Shown: positions 21,956 to 33,502 of the stretch, piece by piece
Position numbering within the stretch: the stretch's first letter is position 1
Layout: every line of letters begins with the position of its first letter
Origin: Helicostylum pulchrum
Taxonomy: Eukaryota; Mucoromycota; Mucoromycetes; Mucorales; Mucoraceae
Assembly (NCBI GenBank): GCA_025677825.1
Contig: JAIXMO010000024.1
Coordinates: 124,001-188,000, forward strand
DNA length: 64,000 bases
Reading direction: 5' to 3'
Position numbers and translations under genes: made by a program
The notes under the pieces: generated by a model
The model's database searches: none
What the model saw: the letters and a program-made list of their open reading frames with translations, nothing else
Told to the model about the DNA's origin: nothing

Positions 21956-23232
21956 ATGAATCTCAACAAACGATCTTTAGTACTGACCAAAATCGCACCT
22001 AAGGAAGCTAATTTGTCCACTAATCCCATCACACGATCTTTAGCGCTAACCAGAATCGCTCCCAAGGAAACTAGTTCCTCTACAAATCCAACCGCACGAT
22101 CTTCAACCAACATCACTCCAAAGAAAACTAATATCGCTCCTAAGAAAACTAGTTCATTCACGAATCCCAACACACAACCTTCAGTCCTGACCAACATCGC
22201 TCCTAAAAAAGATACTTCCTTCACAAATCCTAACACGCGATCGTTAACCACAACTGACATCGCTAGCTCCTCCACGAATCCTGACACGCAATCTTTAACT
22301 ACCACCGACGTCTCTTCTACGGAAGCTAATAACTCCTCTACGAATCCCAACACACGGCGTTTGACCGCCTCCGACATTTCTTCTACCGAAGCTAGCTCCT
22401 TCACAACACGTAATGTGCTATTAAGAAAGAAGAAGAAACAGACTGGTTGGTACGATGATAATGACGATACCAGACACCTTTGCTCGTATGACGTATTGAT
22501 GCAATTTTTATTCAAAGACGACGGTAAAGAGTACGACATTTATACTGGAAAACAAGACGGAAAAAAAATCGAAGTAGTCGACCGTGCTGTCAAATATTTC
22601 GACGAGAAGGGATATGCACATCGAAAGGGACCTAGTATCAAATCCAAGTTAGAGACAATTATCAAAACATACAATATCGCAAATGAAAATGAAAAATCGC
22701 CTTCGTTTCGTGAGATGGATCCAAGCAGAAAAGATGGTAACTTTTTTTATTTAGTGCTGTTCGTAGCTTTCATGTTCACCTAAACAGTTTTTTTTTTCTT
22801 CTTCTTCTTATAGCCGTACTAGAAGGCATTTGCCGGGGCTATAAGCTCTTGAAACAGTATAGGCAAAACGGAGCAGGAGAGGAGGAAATAAACGTATCGA
22901 TAGGTAATAGATCACCCTCTATAGCCAATACGCTGGAAGGCGTGGCAATAGAAAGGGAGTCTGACCTTGCCTCTGATAGCAGCGGTGAAGAAGAGAAACG
23001 GCGCCCCAAAAAAAAAGCAAAATTAACTGCGTCCGATCTTCAAAAAAATCACATTGCTGATGCGTTAAAAGTACACCGAGAAATGAAAAGAGAGCAATAC
23101 GCACATGAAAGAAAGGAAACAATCAGAAAAATTAAAATGCAGCTTCCAGAAATGCTCATGAAAGGAATTGAATATAATTTAGCGAAGGAAATAGTTGATG
23201 ATATTCTCTCGTCTTATGAAAGTGAGAAATAA
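21956..23232 (+). CDS. Myb/SANT-like protein with degenerate Ser/Thr/Asn repeats
   Basis: Two exons (21956-22736, 22814-23232) encode 399 residues. Residues about 1-150 are degenerate repeats of roughly 15-20 residues around the cores FTNPNTRSL, TTTDI and KIAPK. Residues about 160-255 contain WYDDNDDT..SYDVLMQFL, IYTGKQDGKKIEVVDRAVKY and HRKGPSIKSKLETIIKTYN, which resembles the Myb/SANT-like DNA-binding domains in fungal transposon-derived or regulator-like proteins. This assignment rests on the Trp, GKK and helix pattern, not on a search. The C-terminal exon is charged, with a basic KRRPKKKAK nuclear-localisation-like stretch and a helical tail. The start at 21956 omits a hydrophobic extension that upstream ATGs would add. 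Confidence 0.6.
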
Positions 23233-23389
23233 ATACCTTCTTTTTTTTTTTTTACAAGTCGCTATCATATTTGATAAACAACGTAATGATTTTAAAGGAC
23301 TGTTATTCTATGTTATCTTTAATAAAGCAGATATATAAGCAGGCGCTTTTTTTTAAACTTCTTGCATGAAACAAGTGTAGAACAAGTGC

Positions 23390-23620
23390 ACATAAAAAAT
23401 GATTATTATTTTAATATAAATATATTTGCAAAAAGTAGTATAAAAATGATTAAGGGTGGCTAAATTGTCTGGTGTATTCAATTTCGACAGCAGTAATGCA
23501 ATTACGTCCTGAAAATTAATCACTTCTTCCAAATACCCTGTATCACCAATGTGCATAACGAGCATACCATCGTCGAGGTTTAAAGACCATAATTCCATAT
23601 ATTTAACTAAAGTAGAAAAG
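23390..23620 (-). pseudogene. C-terminal coding remnant, unknown family
   Basis: Minus-strand run KYMELWSLNLDDGMLVMHIG, then LEEVINFQDVIALLLSKLN, ending soon after a Tyr/Phe-rich segment. A CTACTTTAG acceptor precedes it, so it looks like a last exon. Upstream on the same strand (23800-24006) a 68-codon frame (SIDINCCIRPARKEAELAVT...) may be another piece, but stops separate the two. The layout (Tyr/Leu-rich sheet, Gly turn, Leu-rich helix) recalls the ends of the remnants at 350-1137 and 20430-21320. No function is recognised. Confidence 0.35.
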
Positions 23621-24661
23621 TGTTAGTCCGTTAGTTGATATTTGTTTTTCTTAGGTTGATAAACGAGTGGTCACTTTTACTTACGTGGTCTATTTATAAT
23701 GACAAAACTGATCATACATCCGAGCTTTATTGACAGCGCCGAAATGACAAAAAACACAAAGGTGCTTCGAAGATAGGGCTCCAGACACAACGGAAAAAAT
23801 CATTTTATGTTAGTTTTTTTGCTGTATGGCTTTGTTAACGTATGCAAGTAACAGTGCATGCTTTGTACATATATTTGCGAGATATTTAAACCGTTACGAG
23901 ATATTTCAGTTACTGCAAGTTCAGCTTCTTTTCTGGCAGGTCGGATACAGCAATTTATATCGATTGATAACTTTAATGTGCTGTATATTACCTGTAGCCT
24001 TTTCATTCACGTACATTTTTTTATGGAAGACAGTTACTCTAAGAAATACCGTGTCCGTTTGAAAGGACGTAAGAAAACGAAGGGTATAGAAGAGAAACAA
24101 ACACTAAATGACAGAGAAAAGTAAACATAAGATATGGATTTTTTAAAAAGATGTACATATAAACTATACTTACTAAGATCAAGGATTCATGATTGAAAAG
24201 GTAAAAAAATAAAAAGGTTTCATGTAAGTCCATTTTTTACAAATAAACAGGCAAGTCTTAAAAAAGACGTCAGTAATGTGGCTTTATCTATTATCAGAGT
24301 TTAACCTGTGTGATAAACTACTCTCAACGCGTCTTTTCCCTTTATTTGATATACCTTGTTTTTTTTTCTAGTTCTACTGCTCGCTGTCTAATACTTTTAT
24401 CTTTGGATATTTTCACTCAAATAAATTCTTCTGATAATCAAAAACACGTAGACGGTTAACGTTTTGGTTTTTTAAAAGGACAACATCGAAACGTTCTTCG
24501 CCCAAGAAAAAAGAGAAAGAAATATATCCCGATCCGCTAGTATTACTACCACTGGCGTTCTTTTTCTTAGGCGTATCTGGAGCCCAGTCTTCGAAGCTCT
24601 TCCCCCCCCCCCCAGAAGAAGGTATTATAAGAATTAAAAGCGGGGAACCCATTAAGGAAAG
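23621..24661. other. Accessory region, possible fragments only
   Basis: No intact gene. There are short frames on both strands at 23800-24124 and a minus-strand 79-codon frame at 24413-24652 (with a C13 run at about 24602-24614 read as Gly codons), none with recognisable domains. GAGTGGTCAC near 23667 loosely matches sequence near 1536. Confidence 0.35.
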
Positions 24662-25231
24662 GATTCACTAGACGGTATCATTAGCATTATTCCTGAAGAC
24701 ATTGGGAGTAATGCTGTATAGATTGTTCAAATTGCCGGTGCTAACTGTAGTTTATCTACCGTTCATCTTGAAAGCGTGGGTCTATATGTCCTTATGCATC
24801 GGTATTCGTTCAATATACCATTCAGTGAACAATGCGTCAAAGATTCCGGCGCATCTATAAAATGATTGCTTAAAACGAGGGAACATATTTTGGATCTGTA
24901 AAATCTCCAGTGACGCATCATTAACAGAACGGAAAGTCGTCGTATCAACTCAAAGCTCGGTTACATGCGTGATACTTACTATACTCCGCCTGGAAACAGT
25001 GTTTCCAAATTACCTTTGTTTATGTTTGGACCTGTATCTGTATACAACATAAAAGCCACTACTATTACCTCTGATACTATTTAAAAAGCGAATGACAATG
25101 ATTTATCTTCTGTATGCTCGTTTAAAAATGAAGCTGATGTATACGGATACAGAACTCTAGTTACAAGATGGCCGCTACTACTAAAAAGACCTCAAAATTG
25201 CATCACATACTTAAATAATGTGTATGGCTAG
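24662..25231 (+). pseudogene. Pseudogene with five in-frame stops in one continuous frame
   Basis: One reading frame holds for about 190 codons and reads as protein throughout, including DGIISIIPEDIGSNAV, IVQIAGANCSLSTVHLESVG, LYVLMHRYSFNIPFS, YYTPPGNSVSKLPLFMFGPV and FKNEADVYGYRTLVTRWPLL. It is interrupted by five stop codons (for example after SNAV and after GASIK) and ends at a TAG at 25229-25231. No frameshifts are needed, which points to loss by point mutation in a fairly recent copy. There is no clear start upstream. The family is not recognised. Confidence 0.65.
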
Positions 25232-25651
25232 TCTTTTTATTTATTTAATAAATAAAGTTTACACTTAATACAAAAATAAAATACTTGTTAAAAAAAAAAC
25301 CAGGAAAGATAAACGCACAGGTTTTTCACTTTACTGCCAATAAAATTATTTTACGATTTGTGGTTGGTTTGTGCTGTAACTATCTATCTTTTCTAAAAGA
25401 CATTTTTATAACATATCTCGTTGTACCATCCTTTGTTTTGGTCTACGATAAGGCTTTCCCAGCACGACATCTACTTTTTTTAAAAAAAAACCTAGTGCGA
25501 AAATCTGGTGGGCATTTTTTTTTAATAATCGTGACCGTAAACGTTCTAATGGCATTATTTCTAAAATAAGATATTTACAGAAAAAAAAAAAGAGAACTCT
25601 TTATAAAATATCACGCATTTTTATTTTATTTTTTCAAAAAAAAAAACTCCC
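25232..25651. other. Intergenic upstream of GNAT gene
   Basis: A 94-codon frame (25285-25569) is hydrophobic and homopolymer-driven, so it is probably not a gene. AT-rich; nothing else is seen. Confidence 0.45.
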
Positions 25652-26089
25652 ATGATACATATTAAACAAATAACCGAAAAAGACGTTACAAAAGAAAAGG
25701 TAAACGAACTAGTTAGTTTACTTCAACAACTTTCGACCAGTTGCAATGAGTCATTAGTAGTGAATGCCATCAAGTCAAGTCAAAGCTGTATTTTTGTAGC
25801 AACCACCGACGAAAACAAGATTGTTGGAACGGCCACACTAGGGTATATAAATTGTTTCACAGGATTACGGGTCCATATTGAAGACGTGGTAGTAGACTCG
25901 GATTATCGGGGTAAAGGTATAGCATCCAATCTTATCAACGAAGCCATTGAGCGTGCGAAAATTCTCCAGGCTAAAACTATAGACTTGACGAGCAGACCAG
26001 AAAGGGAATCAGCCAATAGACTTTATCAAAAATTGGGTTTTGTTAAAAGAGACACCAATGTATATCGTTACACCAATCAAATTCAGTAA
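25652..26089 (+). CDS. GNAT-family N-acetyltransferase
   Basis: A 145-residue single-exon protein covering one complete GNAT domain. Motif A is clear: VHIEDVVVDSDYRGKGIASN, with the Arg-Gly-x-Gly-x-Ala acetyl-CoA pyrophosphate loop near residue 90. Motif B follows as LTSRPERESANRLYQKLGFV. GNAT enzymes move acetyl from acetyl-CoA to an amine; the substrate here cannot be read. The compact form and the ESANRLYQKLGF ending are common in bacterial and fungal small-molecule acetyltransferases. Glucosamine-6-phosphate acetyltransferase (Gna1) is possible but not shown. It is encoded 109 bp upstream of the carnitine acyltransferase on the same strand. Confidence 0.85.
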   Translation: MIHIKQITEKDVTKEKVNELVSLLQQLSTSCNESLVVNAIKSSQSCIFVATTDENKIVGTATLGYINCFTGLRVHIEDVVVDSDYRGKGIASNLINEAIERAKILQAKTIDLTSRPERESANRLYQKLGFVKRDTNVYRYTNQIQ

Positions 26090-26198
26090 AAATCTCGTAT
26101 ATAAAATAAACTTTTTTTCCCCACACTTTTTGATATCTGATTATAAAAACCCCTTATTATTTTTTATTGTTTTCTTTACTTTACTTTAACTTTACAAG

Positions 26199-28639
26199 AT
26201 GTTTAATAAAATGTCTCTTCGTTTTGACCGTGAGCCTACTGATGGTGTCACTTTCAAGTATCAAAATCAGTTACCAAAGCTTCCTATTCCCGAGCTTGAA
26301 GATACCGCTAAACGTTATCTCGCGGCTTTAAAACCCTTGCAGGTAAGTAATATTAATAAAAAATCGCATAACATACTTACGCGTAATACATAGACTAAGG
26401 AAGAACATGCTGCCTCTGCTAAATCAGTTCAAGACTTTATGACAAACGAAGGCCCAGCTCTTCAAGAAAAGCTTAAGACATACGCAACCGATAAATCTTC
26501 TTATATTGAAGAATTCTGGTACGATTCTTATCTCCACTCTACCGACCCAGTAGTTTTAAACTTGAATCCCTTCTTTTTATTGGAAGATGATCCTACTCCA
26601 CTTCGTAACGATCAAGTGATTCGTGCTTCCTCTTTAATCTACTCTACTTTAACTTTTGTTCATGCACTCAAGACCAAACATTTAGAACCAGATGTGTTTC
26701 GTGGTACCCCACTTTGTATGTCTCAATTCAGTCGTTTGTTTGCCACTGCTCGTGTACCTACTGAAAACGGTTGTTACATTGCTCCCAATAATGAAATCGT
26801 AGGTCGTCATATTGCTGTCATGTCTCATTCTCAATTTTATCACTTTGAAGTATTTGATGAATCCGGTGGTTTTGTCTTGTCTGAAAAAGAAATTGCTGCT
26901 AATTTACGTGCTATTTTGAGAGATTCTGCTCAAACTCCTGTCACCGAAATCGCTAAAAATGCTGTTGGTATCTTGACTACTGAAAATCGTCGTAACTGGG
27001 CTAAAGTAAGAACCCAATTAAAGAGTGACCCCGTAAATCGTGAGGCTCTCAAAGTAGTGGATGCTGCTCTTTTTATCGTATGTCTTGATCACGTAAAACC
27101 TACTTCGTCAGAAGACTTGAGTACCAATATGTTGTGTGGTACTTATAATTTAGAACAAGGTATGCAAGTGGGAACCTGTACCAATAGATGGTACGATAAG
27201 CTTCAAGTAAGTAAAAAAAAAAAGACAGCAGTTTTTTTATTTTATTTTCCCCAGGTTTTTGTGTTACAATGGAAAAGCTTACCAAATCACCCTTAATCAT
27301 TTCTAGATCATTGTTTGTCAAAATGGTAGTGCCGGTATCAATTTTGAACACACAGGTAACTACGATAAAAAAAAATGTGGGGTAAAAAAAAATCGATTTA
27401 CTAAAAACTATCTTGTGCTACTTCAAAAAAAATAGGTGTGGATGGTCATACTGTGTTGCGTTACGTATCTGATATATACACGGATACGATTTTGCGTTTC
27501 GCAAAGACTATTAATAGTCAAACGCAATCTATTTTCCACAACTACCGTCAACGCAGTGAAAGTATCAGTAGCAGTGCGCGTGATCGAACTTCATCTTCAG
27601 ATAGTTCCCCAGCCTACTTTGATCACAACCCTAGAAAGATCGAATGGAACATGACGGAGGAAGTAGAAATGGGTGTACGTTTTGCCGAAACCAGACTATC
27701 TGATTTAATCTTACAAAACGAGGTCAAGGTACTCGAGTTTCATGACTACGGTAAAAACTTTATTACCGATATGAAGATGTCTCCTGATGCATTTGTACAA
27801 ATGTCCATTCAAGCCGCTTACTACGGTCTCTACGGTAAATGTGAATCTACTTATGAACCTACCATGACAAAGACTTTCTTACATGGTCGTACTGAAGCTA
27901 TTCGTTCCGTCACTTGTCAATCTCGTACCTTTGTTGAAAACTTCTTTTCTACTACGGCTTCTGCTACTCTTAAATTGGATTCACTTCGTGATGCTTTAAA
28001 GGCTCATACCAATATCACTCGTGAGTGTTCCAAGGGTCAAGGTCAAGATCGTCATTTGTATGCTCTTGAATGTGTTTGGGATAGAATTCACAAGAATGAA
28101 AAGAAACCTCAAATTTTTACTGATAAAGGTTGGAGTACCTTGACTGGCACTGTTATCAGTACCTCCAATTGTGGTAATCCCGCACTTCGATTATTTGGTT
28201 TCGGTCCTACTGTATCTAATGGTTTCGGTATTGGTTACATTATCAAGGAGGATCGCATTTCGGTAAGTGTATACATAAACATGTAAAAAATATATCAACT
28301 AATTTTTTTTTATATACATTCTAGTTTGTTGCCTCTTCCAAGCATCGTCAAACTGAAAGATTCTTACAAACTTTAAAGAAATACTTGAATGATGTCAAGG
28401 TCATGTTATTAAAAGAAAAATACCCTGGCGGTATCTCTCAACGTCAACGTATTCTTGCTCTTGAAGAACAAGAATATCAATCTCAAAGCGATGGTTACAG
28501 TTACTTTGATAATGGATACGAGCCTGCCTACAGTGATCATACTTTATCCGATAGTGGTGCTGGCTCACCAACAAACAATGATATCAGAACTAATCGTAAG
28601 ATTGGTAAACGTTTATTGATTCGTGAAAGCGATGATTAA
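26199..28639 (+). CDS. Carnitine O-acetyltransferase family enzyme
   Basis: Five exons (26199-26342, 26394-27206, 27307-27355, 27436-28262, 28325-28639) encode 715 residues. The choline/carnitine acyltransferase fold is covered from the N-terminal LPKLPIPELEDTAKRYLAAL motif, through FWYDSYL and the catalytic His in INFEHTGVDGHTVLR (about residue 334), to the C-terminal FGFGPTVSNGFGIGYIIKED and SSKHRQTERF. These enzymes exchange acetyl groups between CoA and carnitine for acetyl transport. There is no clear mitochondrial presequence and no C-terminal PTS1 (it ends RESDD), so a cytosolic Yat-type form is suggested. The last 90 residues are an acidic/Ser-rich extension. The stop lies only 36 bp from the convergent PPWD1 stop. 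Confidence 0.93.
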
Positions 28640-28675
28640 AAAAAACAATAAACCTTTTTTTTATACATATAATTA

Positions 28676-31013
28676 TTAACGAATTTCAATATTAATAATC
28701 TTGATATCATCAAATGGCTTATTTGTCTTATCTACTTTTGCACTTTCTATAATATGTACTACATCCATACCAGCTGTTACTCTACCAAACACTGAGTGTT
28801 TATTGTCTAACCAAGGCTAAACGAAAATAGTTTAGTTTAATACAATATATGGTGTGATTTTTTTTTTATTGTACTTACTGCAGGTGCGACAGTGATAAAG
28901 AATTGACTACCATTTGTTCCAGGGCCAGCATTTGCCATACTGACAGTATACGGACGATCATGTCTTACCTCTCTTGAGAACTCATCTTCAAAATCATCAC
29001 CCCAAATGGACTCACCGCCAGTACCGTCACCAAACGGACAACCAGTTTGAACCATAAATCCTTTAATAACACGATGAAAGATTAAATTATCATAATAGCC
29101 ATTTTTAGAATGTGTCACGAAATTCTCTACAGCCTTGGGAGCTGCATCAGGGAACAAACGCATATGAATATCACCGGAAGTTGTACGAATAATAGCACTA
29201 GTACCAAGTACTTGTTTACGTTCTTGTGTAGCTGCAACGGTTTGTTCTTCACGTGAAGGCTTTTCGTTGAAAATATCACGATCTCCCTTTTGTCCATGAT
29301 CGAAAGGTTCACGACGTGTCATCATATAGAATCGATTCTTGTTAAATGCTGTACAGAATAATGTTGGATCTAATTCTTGACTCTCGCGAAGTGCTGCGTT
29401 ATCGGATGCTGCCATGGCTAATGTATAGATACCCTTCTTCTTGGGTGCTCCTTGGTATAAACTGACATTGACAAATCGGTTGGATTCTGCTTTACCAATA
29501 ATACGAGCTACCTTGTTTGTGTGTACGTTAATTACTTTGATACCAAGTAAAGCACCATAAATAATGAAATTTCCTGTCTCATCAAACACTAAAAACATGA
29601 TATAAGTATATATAATTCGAAAACACTTTCTTTTTTCTTTTTCTTTTTACCAGCATTGACATATTTTGCTTGGTTTGATTTCTCCAATTCCTTTTCTACA
29701 GCCAATCTTCTACCAAACTCCATATCATCCAATTTAATCAAAGCAGTACCAGCTTGTTGCATCTCACTAATCACATGTAAACTTTCATCGTATTCACGAT
29801 ACATCTTACCCGTCAAGAATCGAAACAATCTTACTTGTCTATCAGGGAAACTCATAGTGACAAAACTAAGTCCATCCAATGAGAAATTTAAACAGGTTGG
29901 AACTGATTTCTTCTTTCTGAATTCATATAAATCGGTTTGAGATTTTAATTCAAATTCGAGATTTTGAGGTAACTCGAATGGTTCTTCAGGTGACCAGTAT
30001 TCAATCATACCAAGTGCATCGACCGAGACAACAGTGTTAAATCTGGTGTTGAATCGAATCAAGTGAACTGGTTTGTTGTGCATAGTGGATAATGTGTGAA
30101 GAGGCTTTCCGTCTGAACGACCATCGTAAATATGAATATTGGAGTTATCTGTCTCGGAACTAGTATTTACACGTTTAATTAGCAATCGTTTCCCCTCCAT
30201 ATGTATTGTTTTTGTTACACGTAAAACTTACACTGCAACTAATGCTTGTGCTTGACCTTTTTGATGAATCCAACAAACAGCCTTGGGTTTAAATTTTAAC
30301 TTGATCATATTGATCATATCTATAAAAAAAACACACGTCAAGTATTTTTACATTAAAGAAAAATAGTTTTAAAACTTACCAAAGTTGGTGATATCATAAA
30401 CTTTTAAAGACATGTCGTCAGAAATAGTAGCTAAAAGTTCGTTATCTGCAGAAAGTGCAATATCTACAATGCCAGATAAATGAGACTTGTAATGCTTTAC
30501 AAATTCAATACCGGATGCTGTCTTTTTCCAAAACTTTAAATGACCATCCACTGAGGTTGTAATGACGAAATCGTTCCTGTTTTTTTTAAAAAAATATTAG
30601 TACTCGATGTTTGGCTTGATGCTTTTTTTTTTTGTAATTTACTTTGTAACTGCTACTTGGTTTAAAATATCACGATGCATATAACTCTTTTCGTACATAT
30701 CGGCATTAGGTAAATGCTCAAGATAAAGCTTTTCATATGCAAGAGCTAAATAATAATAAAACGTCAACAAGATGAAGAAAAAAATTAAATAAGCAAGTCA
30801 TTTACTTCTCTTCTTTTTCTTGGGTGGGTCTTCTCCTGGAGGTGGAGGAAGAGCAGGTCCAATGTCATCGTCTGGAAAAAAAAACACACGTAAAAAAAAA
30901 ATTAGTTGGGATCTTTTTATGTAGTACTGTATTATCCTCTTACCAGACTCTTCTTCTGTAACTGGATTCTCTTCAAGAGGTCTCTTCTTATTGAGTAACT
31001 CGTCGTCAGACAT
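28676..31013 (-). CDS. PPWD1: WD40-repeat cyclophilin (PPWD1-like peptidyl-prolyl isomerase)
   Basis: Eight exons (31013-30944, 30871-30806, 30745-30643, 30576-30380, 30319-30232, 30159-29651, 29588-28879, 28816-28676) encode 627 residues, near the size of human PPWD1. The N-terminus has a proline-rich [17 protein letters not shown] stretch. WD40 units follow ([41 protein letters not shown]). From about residue 470 lies a complete cyclophilin domain with [33 protein letters not shown], the [15 protein letters not shown] block and [12 protein letters not shown]. The catalytic Arg (FHRV) and the Gln-Phe-Phe core are intact. PPWD1 associates with the spliceosome in the nucleus. All phases close. 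Confidence 0.95.
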
Positions 31014-32156
31014 GATATAAAGATTTGTTGAAAGCAAAGAAAAAAAAGAACGAAAAAAAAAAGTTGGTTTGAAGAGAGAAAAAGGAGTCACGAAGAACCT
31101 CTTTCGTCGGTGCTGGAACATGAAAGGTCGCTCAAATAAGTTCGTTCCATGGAGACGGGCTTCAGGGATACCTTTACTGCTACATTTTCGAAACGATACG
31201 TAAAGATGTTTGTGGCATACTTGGATATAGCTAATCGAAAATATTTACTAGTTTAATTAGTACCTCGTCAATATTAAAAAAAAATCCCCAAAAAGGTTAT
31301 GACGCCAACTTCTATAACCATTTTATTTTTCTGGGGAAGGAACAAGCATACATGCTTACTGAAACACTGGAATCTGATAAATGAAACTCGGTACTTTCAT
31401 TTGCTTAACACCATTTTTTACGATATTTTTATATGGAATCGAAATTTAACACGGATATACTCTTTTTGATTTTAAAATATTCTGGGGTACATGGTGCTTA
31501 TTATGCAGCATAACGTGGTATTACTAGATGTAACCGTTAATTCAGTTTGGCTTGCTCACTCTTCCTAAAGAACAAGTATAGGAGAGTATTGATAGTAGAT
31601 GAAATGCAATATTTTTTATCAAAGGGAAATCTTGCTTAGAGAAAAACATCAAAAAAATGTTTCAGTTATGCCCAATGACTTCATTATGAGAGATCTTAGA
31701 TTTGCATTGTATACATTGATCCTTTTTTATTGTATTCTCTTAATAAAGTAAGGTAAATAGATCATCTATTATGAATAAATAAAAAAAGATCTGAAATTAT
31801 TTGCAAGACAGTTAGTTCTAAGTGAATGCAATGTGGAGAATCCGACGGTTTAATTCATACTTACTGTCATCTATATAAACAGATGTGCACGCATTTTGAT
31901 ATCTCCTAAAAAAAGGCAAGTAATACTAACACACTCTCATTCTCTATTTCTCTCTTTCTCTATTTCCAGACTGATGGTACGATTTCTAATTGAGTGTAAA
32001 TCTCTATTATTAGTATAAGGATAGTAAATATATCATTTCCTTCCTATTTAGTAATCGTACTCTACATATATGATTTAACTGTTTTATAAATTTATTCAAA
32101 AAGAAAAAAAGAAAAACATTTCAAGACAAATCAAAGATTTTTATTTATTCAATTAC
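31014..32156. other. Intergenic
   Basis: About 1.1 kb between the PPWD1 start and the desaturase stop. No open frame of note, no tRNA and no repeat pair found. A CTCATTCTCTATTTCTCTCTTTC tract sits at about 31937-31960. Mostly AT-rich. Confidence 0.55.
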
Positions 32157-33502
32157 TCAATTTTTATAAAAGACAACATCGCCGTCATCTTCAACAAAGC
32201 GACAAGCTCTCGCAGTTTTCCATAAAGCAATAAGAGTAGGAGTAGTATCTTTCAAGTAGTGCTTTCCAAGAGCTTTCTTCAAATGAATAGTAGCTTCTTC
32301 ACAATTATAATGAGGCATTCTAGAGAAGAAGTGATGGGCTACGTGCGTATCTCCAAGATGATGAGTAAAGTGATTAAGGATAGTACCGTACGATCTATCC
32401 ACCGTAAGAGCAGCACCACGTTGAAAGTTCCAAACCTTGTTACGATAATGAGGTACATTAGCGTTTGTGTGTTGCAAATACGTAACCGTCAGAATCCATA
32501 TGTTAAGGGCAAAATAAGGGAGGATATAATGCTTTAACACGAACATACCACCCAATTTGTATGCAACAGCACCTAAGGCAGTTATCATGGTACATACACC
32601 AAGGTTAGAGGCAACTACAGACCAAAACTGACTATCGGGAAAGACATCACAATAAGGATTGAAGTAAGAGGTCCAACCATCGTACTTTTGGTGATGTCCG
32701 TAGGTAAGAAGATGAATTGGCCATCCGAATAAAAGCTTCACTACAAGAGTGAGCAGAGTTACAATAGGCATCTCTTCCAGCATATCGTGAGGTCCATCTG
32801 CTTGAGGGTCTTTTTCGCGAGGAGGAAGACCAACGTCTGAGCGAGTAAGAGGTACGTTTGACTGTATAATAAATTATATTTTGTAAGTAATATAAACTAG
32901 AGGGAGTGTTTTTCTTTTTTTAAAACTTACAGGGTCTTTTGCCATGTCACCAAGACCTTTGTGATGCTTGGTATGAGAGTATCTCCAAGAATGATAAGGA
33001 GTCAATAAAGCGCTATGGATAACAAATCCAACAGAATGACTGATAAGCTAATGAAAATAAAAATCAAGTTAGTGTTTGGCAATAAACGAAGAAGAAGAAA
33101 AAAAAATAGCGGTATTACCTTGGAAGGACTGAAAGCTAAATGACCGCATTCATGGGCAATACCCCAAAGTCCAAAGAAAAAGGTACCTTGACACATCCAG
33201 TAAATAGGCCAAGCAAGAACACGAAGAGGGTGATAAGGGATCTTATCAAATAAATTGGTTGATAAACCACATACAGTTATCCAACAGATATCATGAGCAA
33301 GATACGAAAAAGATCTGAAAGTATCGCGAACGAAACAATGAGGGGGAATAGCATCATAAATTTCCTTGAAATTAATATCGGGAATCTCCCAGTTTCTTTC
33401 AATGGCTTCCGCAATGTTGCTGTACTCTTCCTTTTCTTTCGCCATTATATCTAACGTTTGACTTGTAAGGGGTTCGGATTTAAAGGTTCTGTTGATAACC
33501 AT
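32157..33502 (-). CDS. FAD2: Delta-12/omega-3 fatty acid desaturase (FAD2 type)
   Basis: Three exons (33502-33119, 33047-32931, 32861-32157) encode 401 residues, the usual length. The three His boxes are present: HECGH at 117-121, [11 protein letters not shown] (HTKHH at 153-157) and HVAHH at about 340. Membrane segments lie between them. These ER enzymes insert a double bond into oleate (delta-12) or linoleate (omega-3) using cytochrome b5. Motifs such as [35 protein letters not shown] and the ending [14 protein letters not shown] fit fungal delta-12 enzymes, but delta-12 and omega-3 paralogues cannot be told apart reliably by eye. Both introns are phase 0. Confidence 0.93.

Noticed and set aside
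21871..22539. 222-codon minus-strand frame over the repeat-rich gene
   Set aside because: Mirror of the Ser/Thr/Asn repeats; the plus-strand gene has splice-consistent exons and a domain.
25285..25569. 94-codon hydrophobic frame before the GNAT gene
   Set aside because: Driven by A/T homopolymers, no domain and no partner exons.
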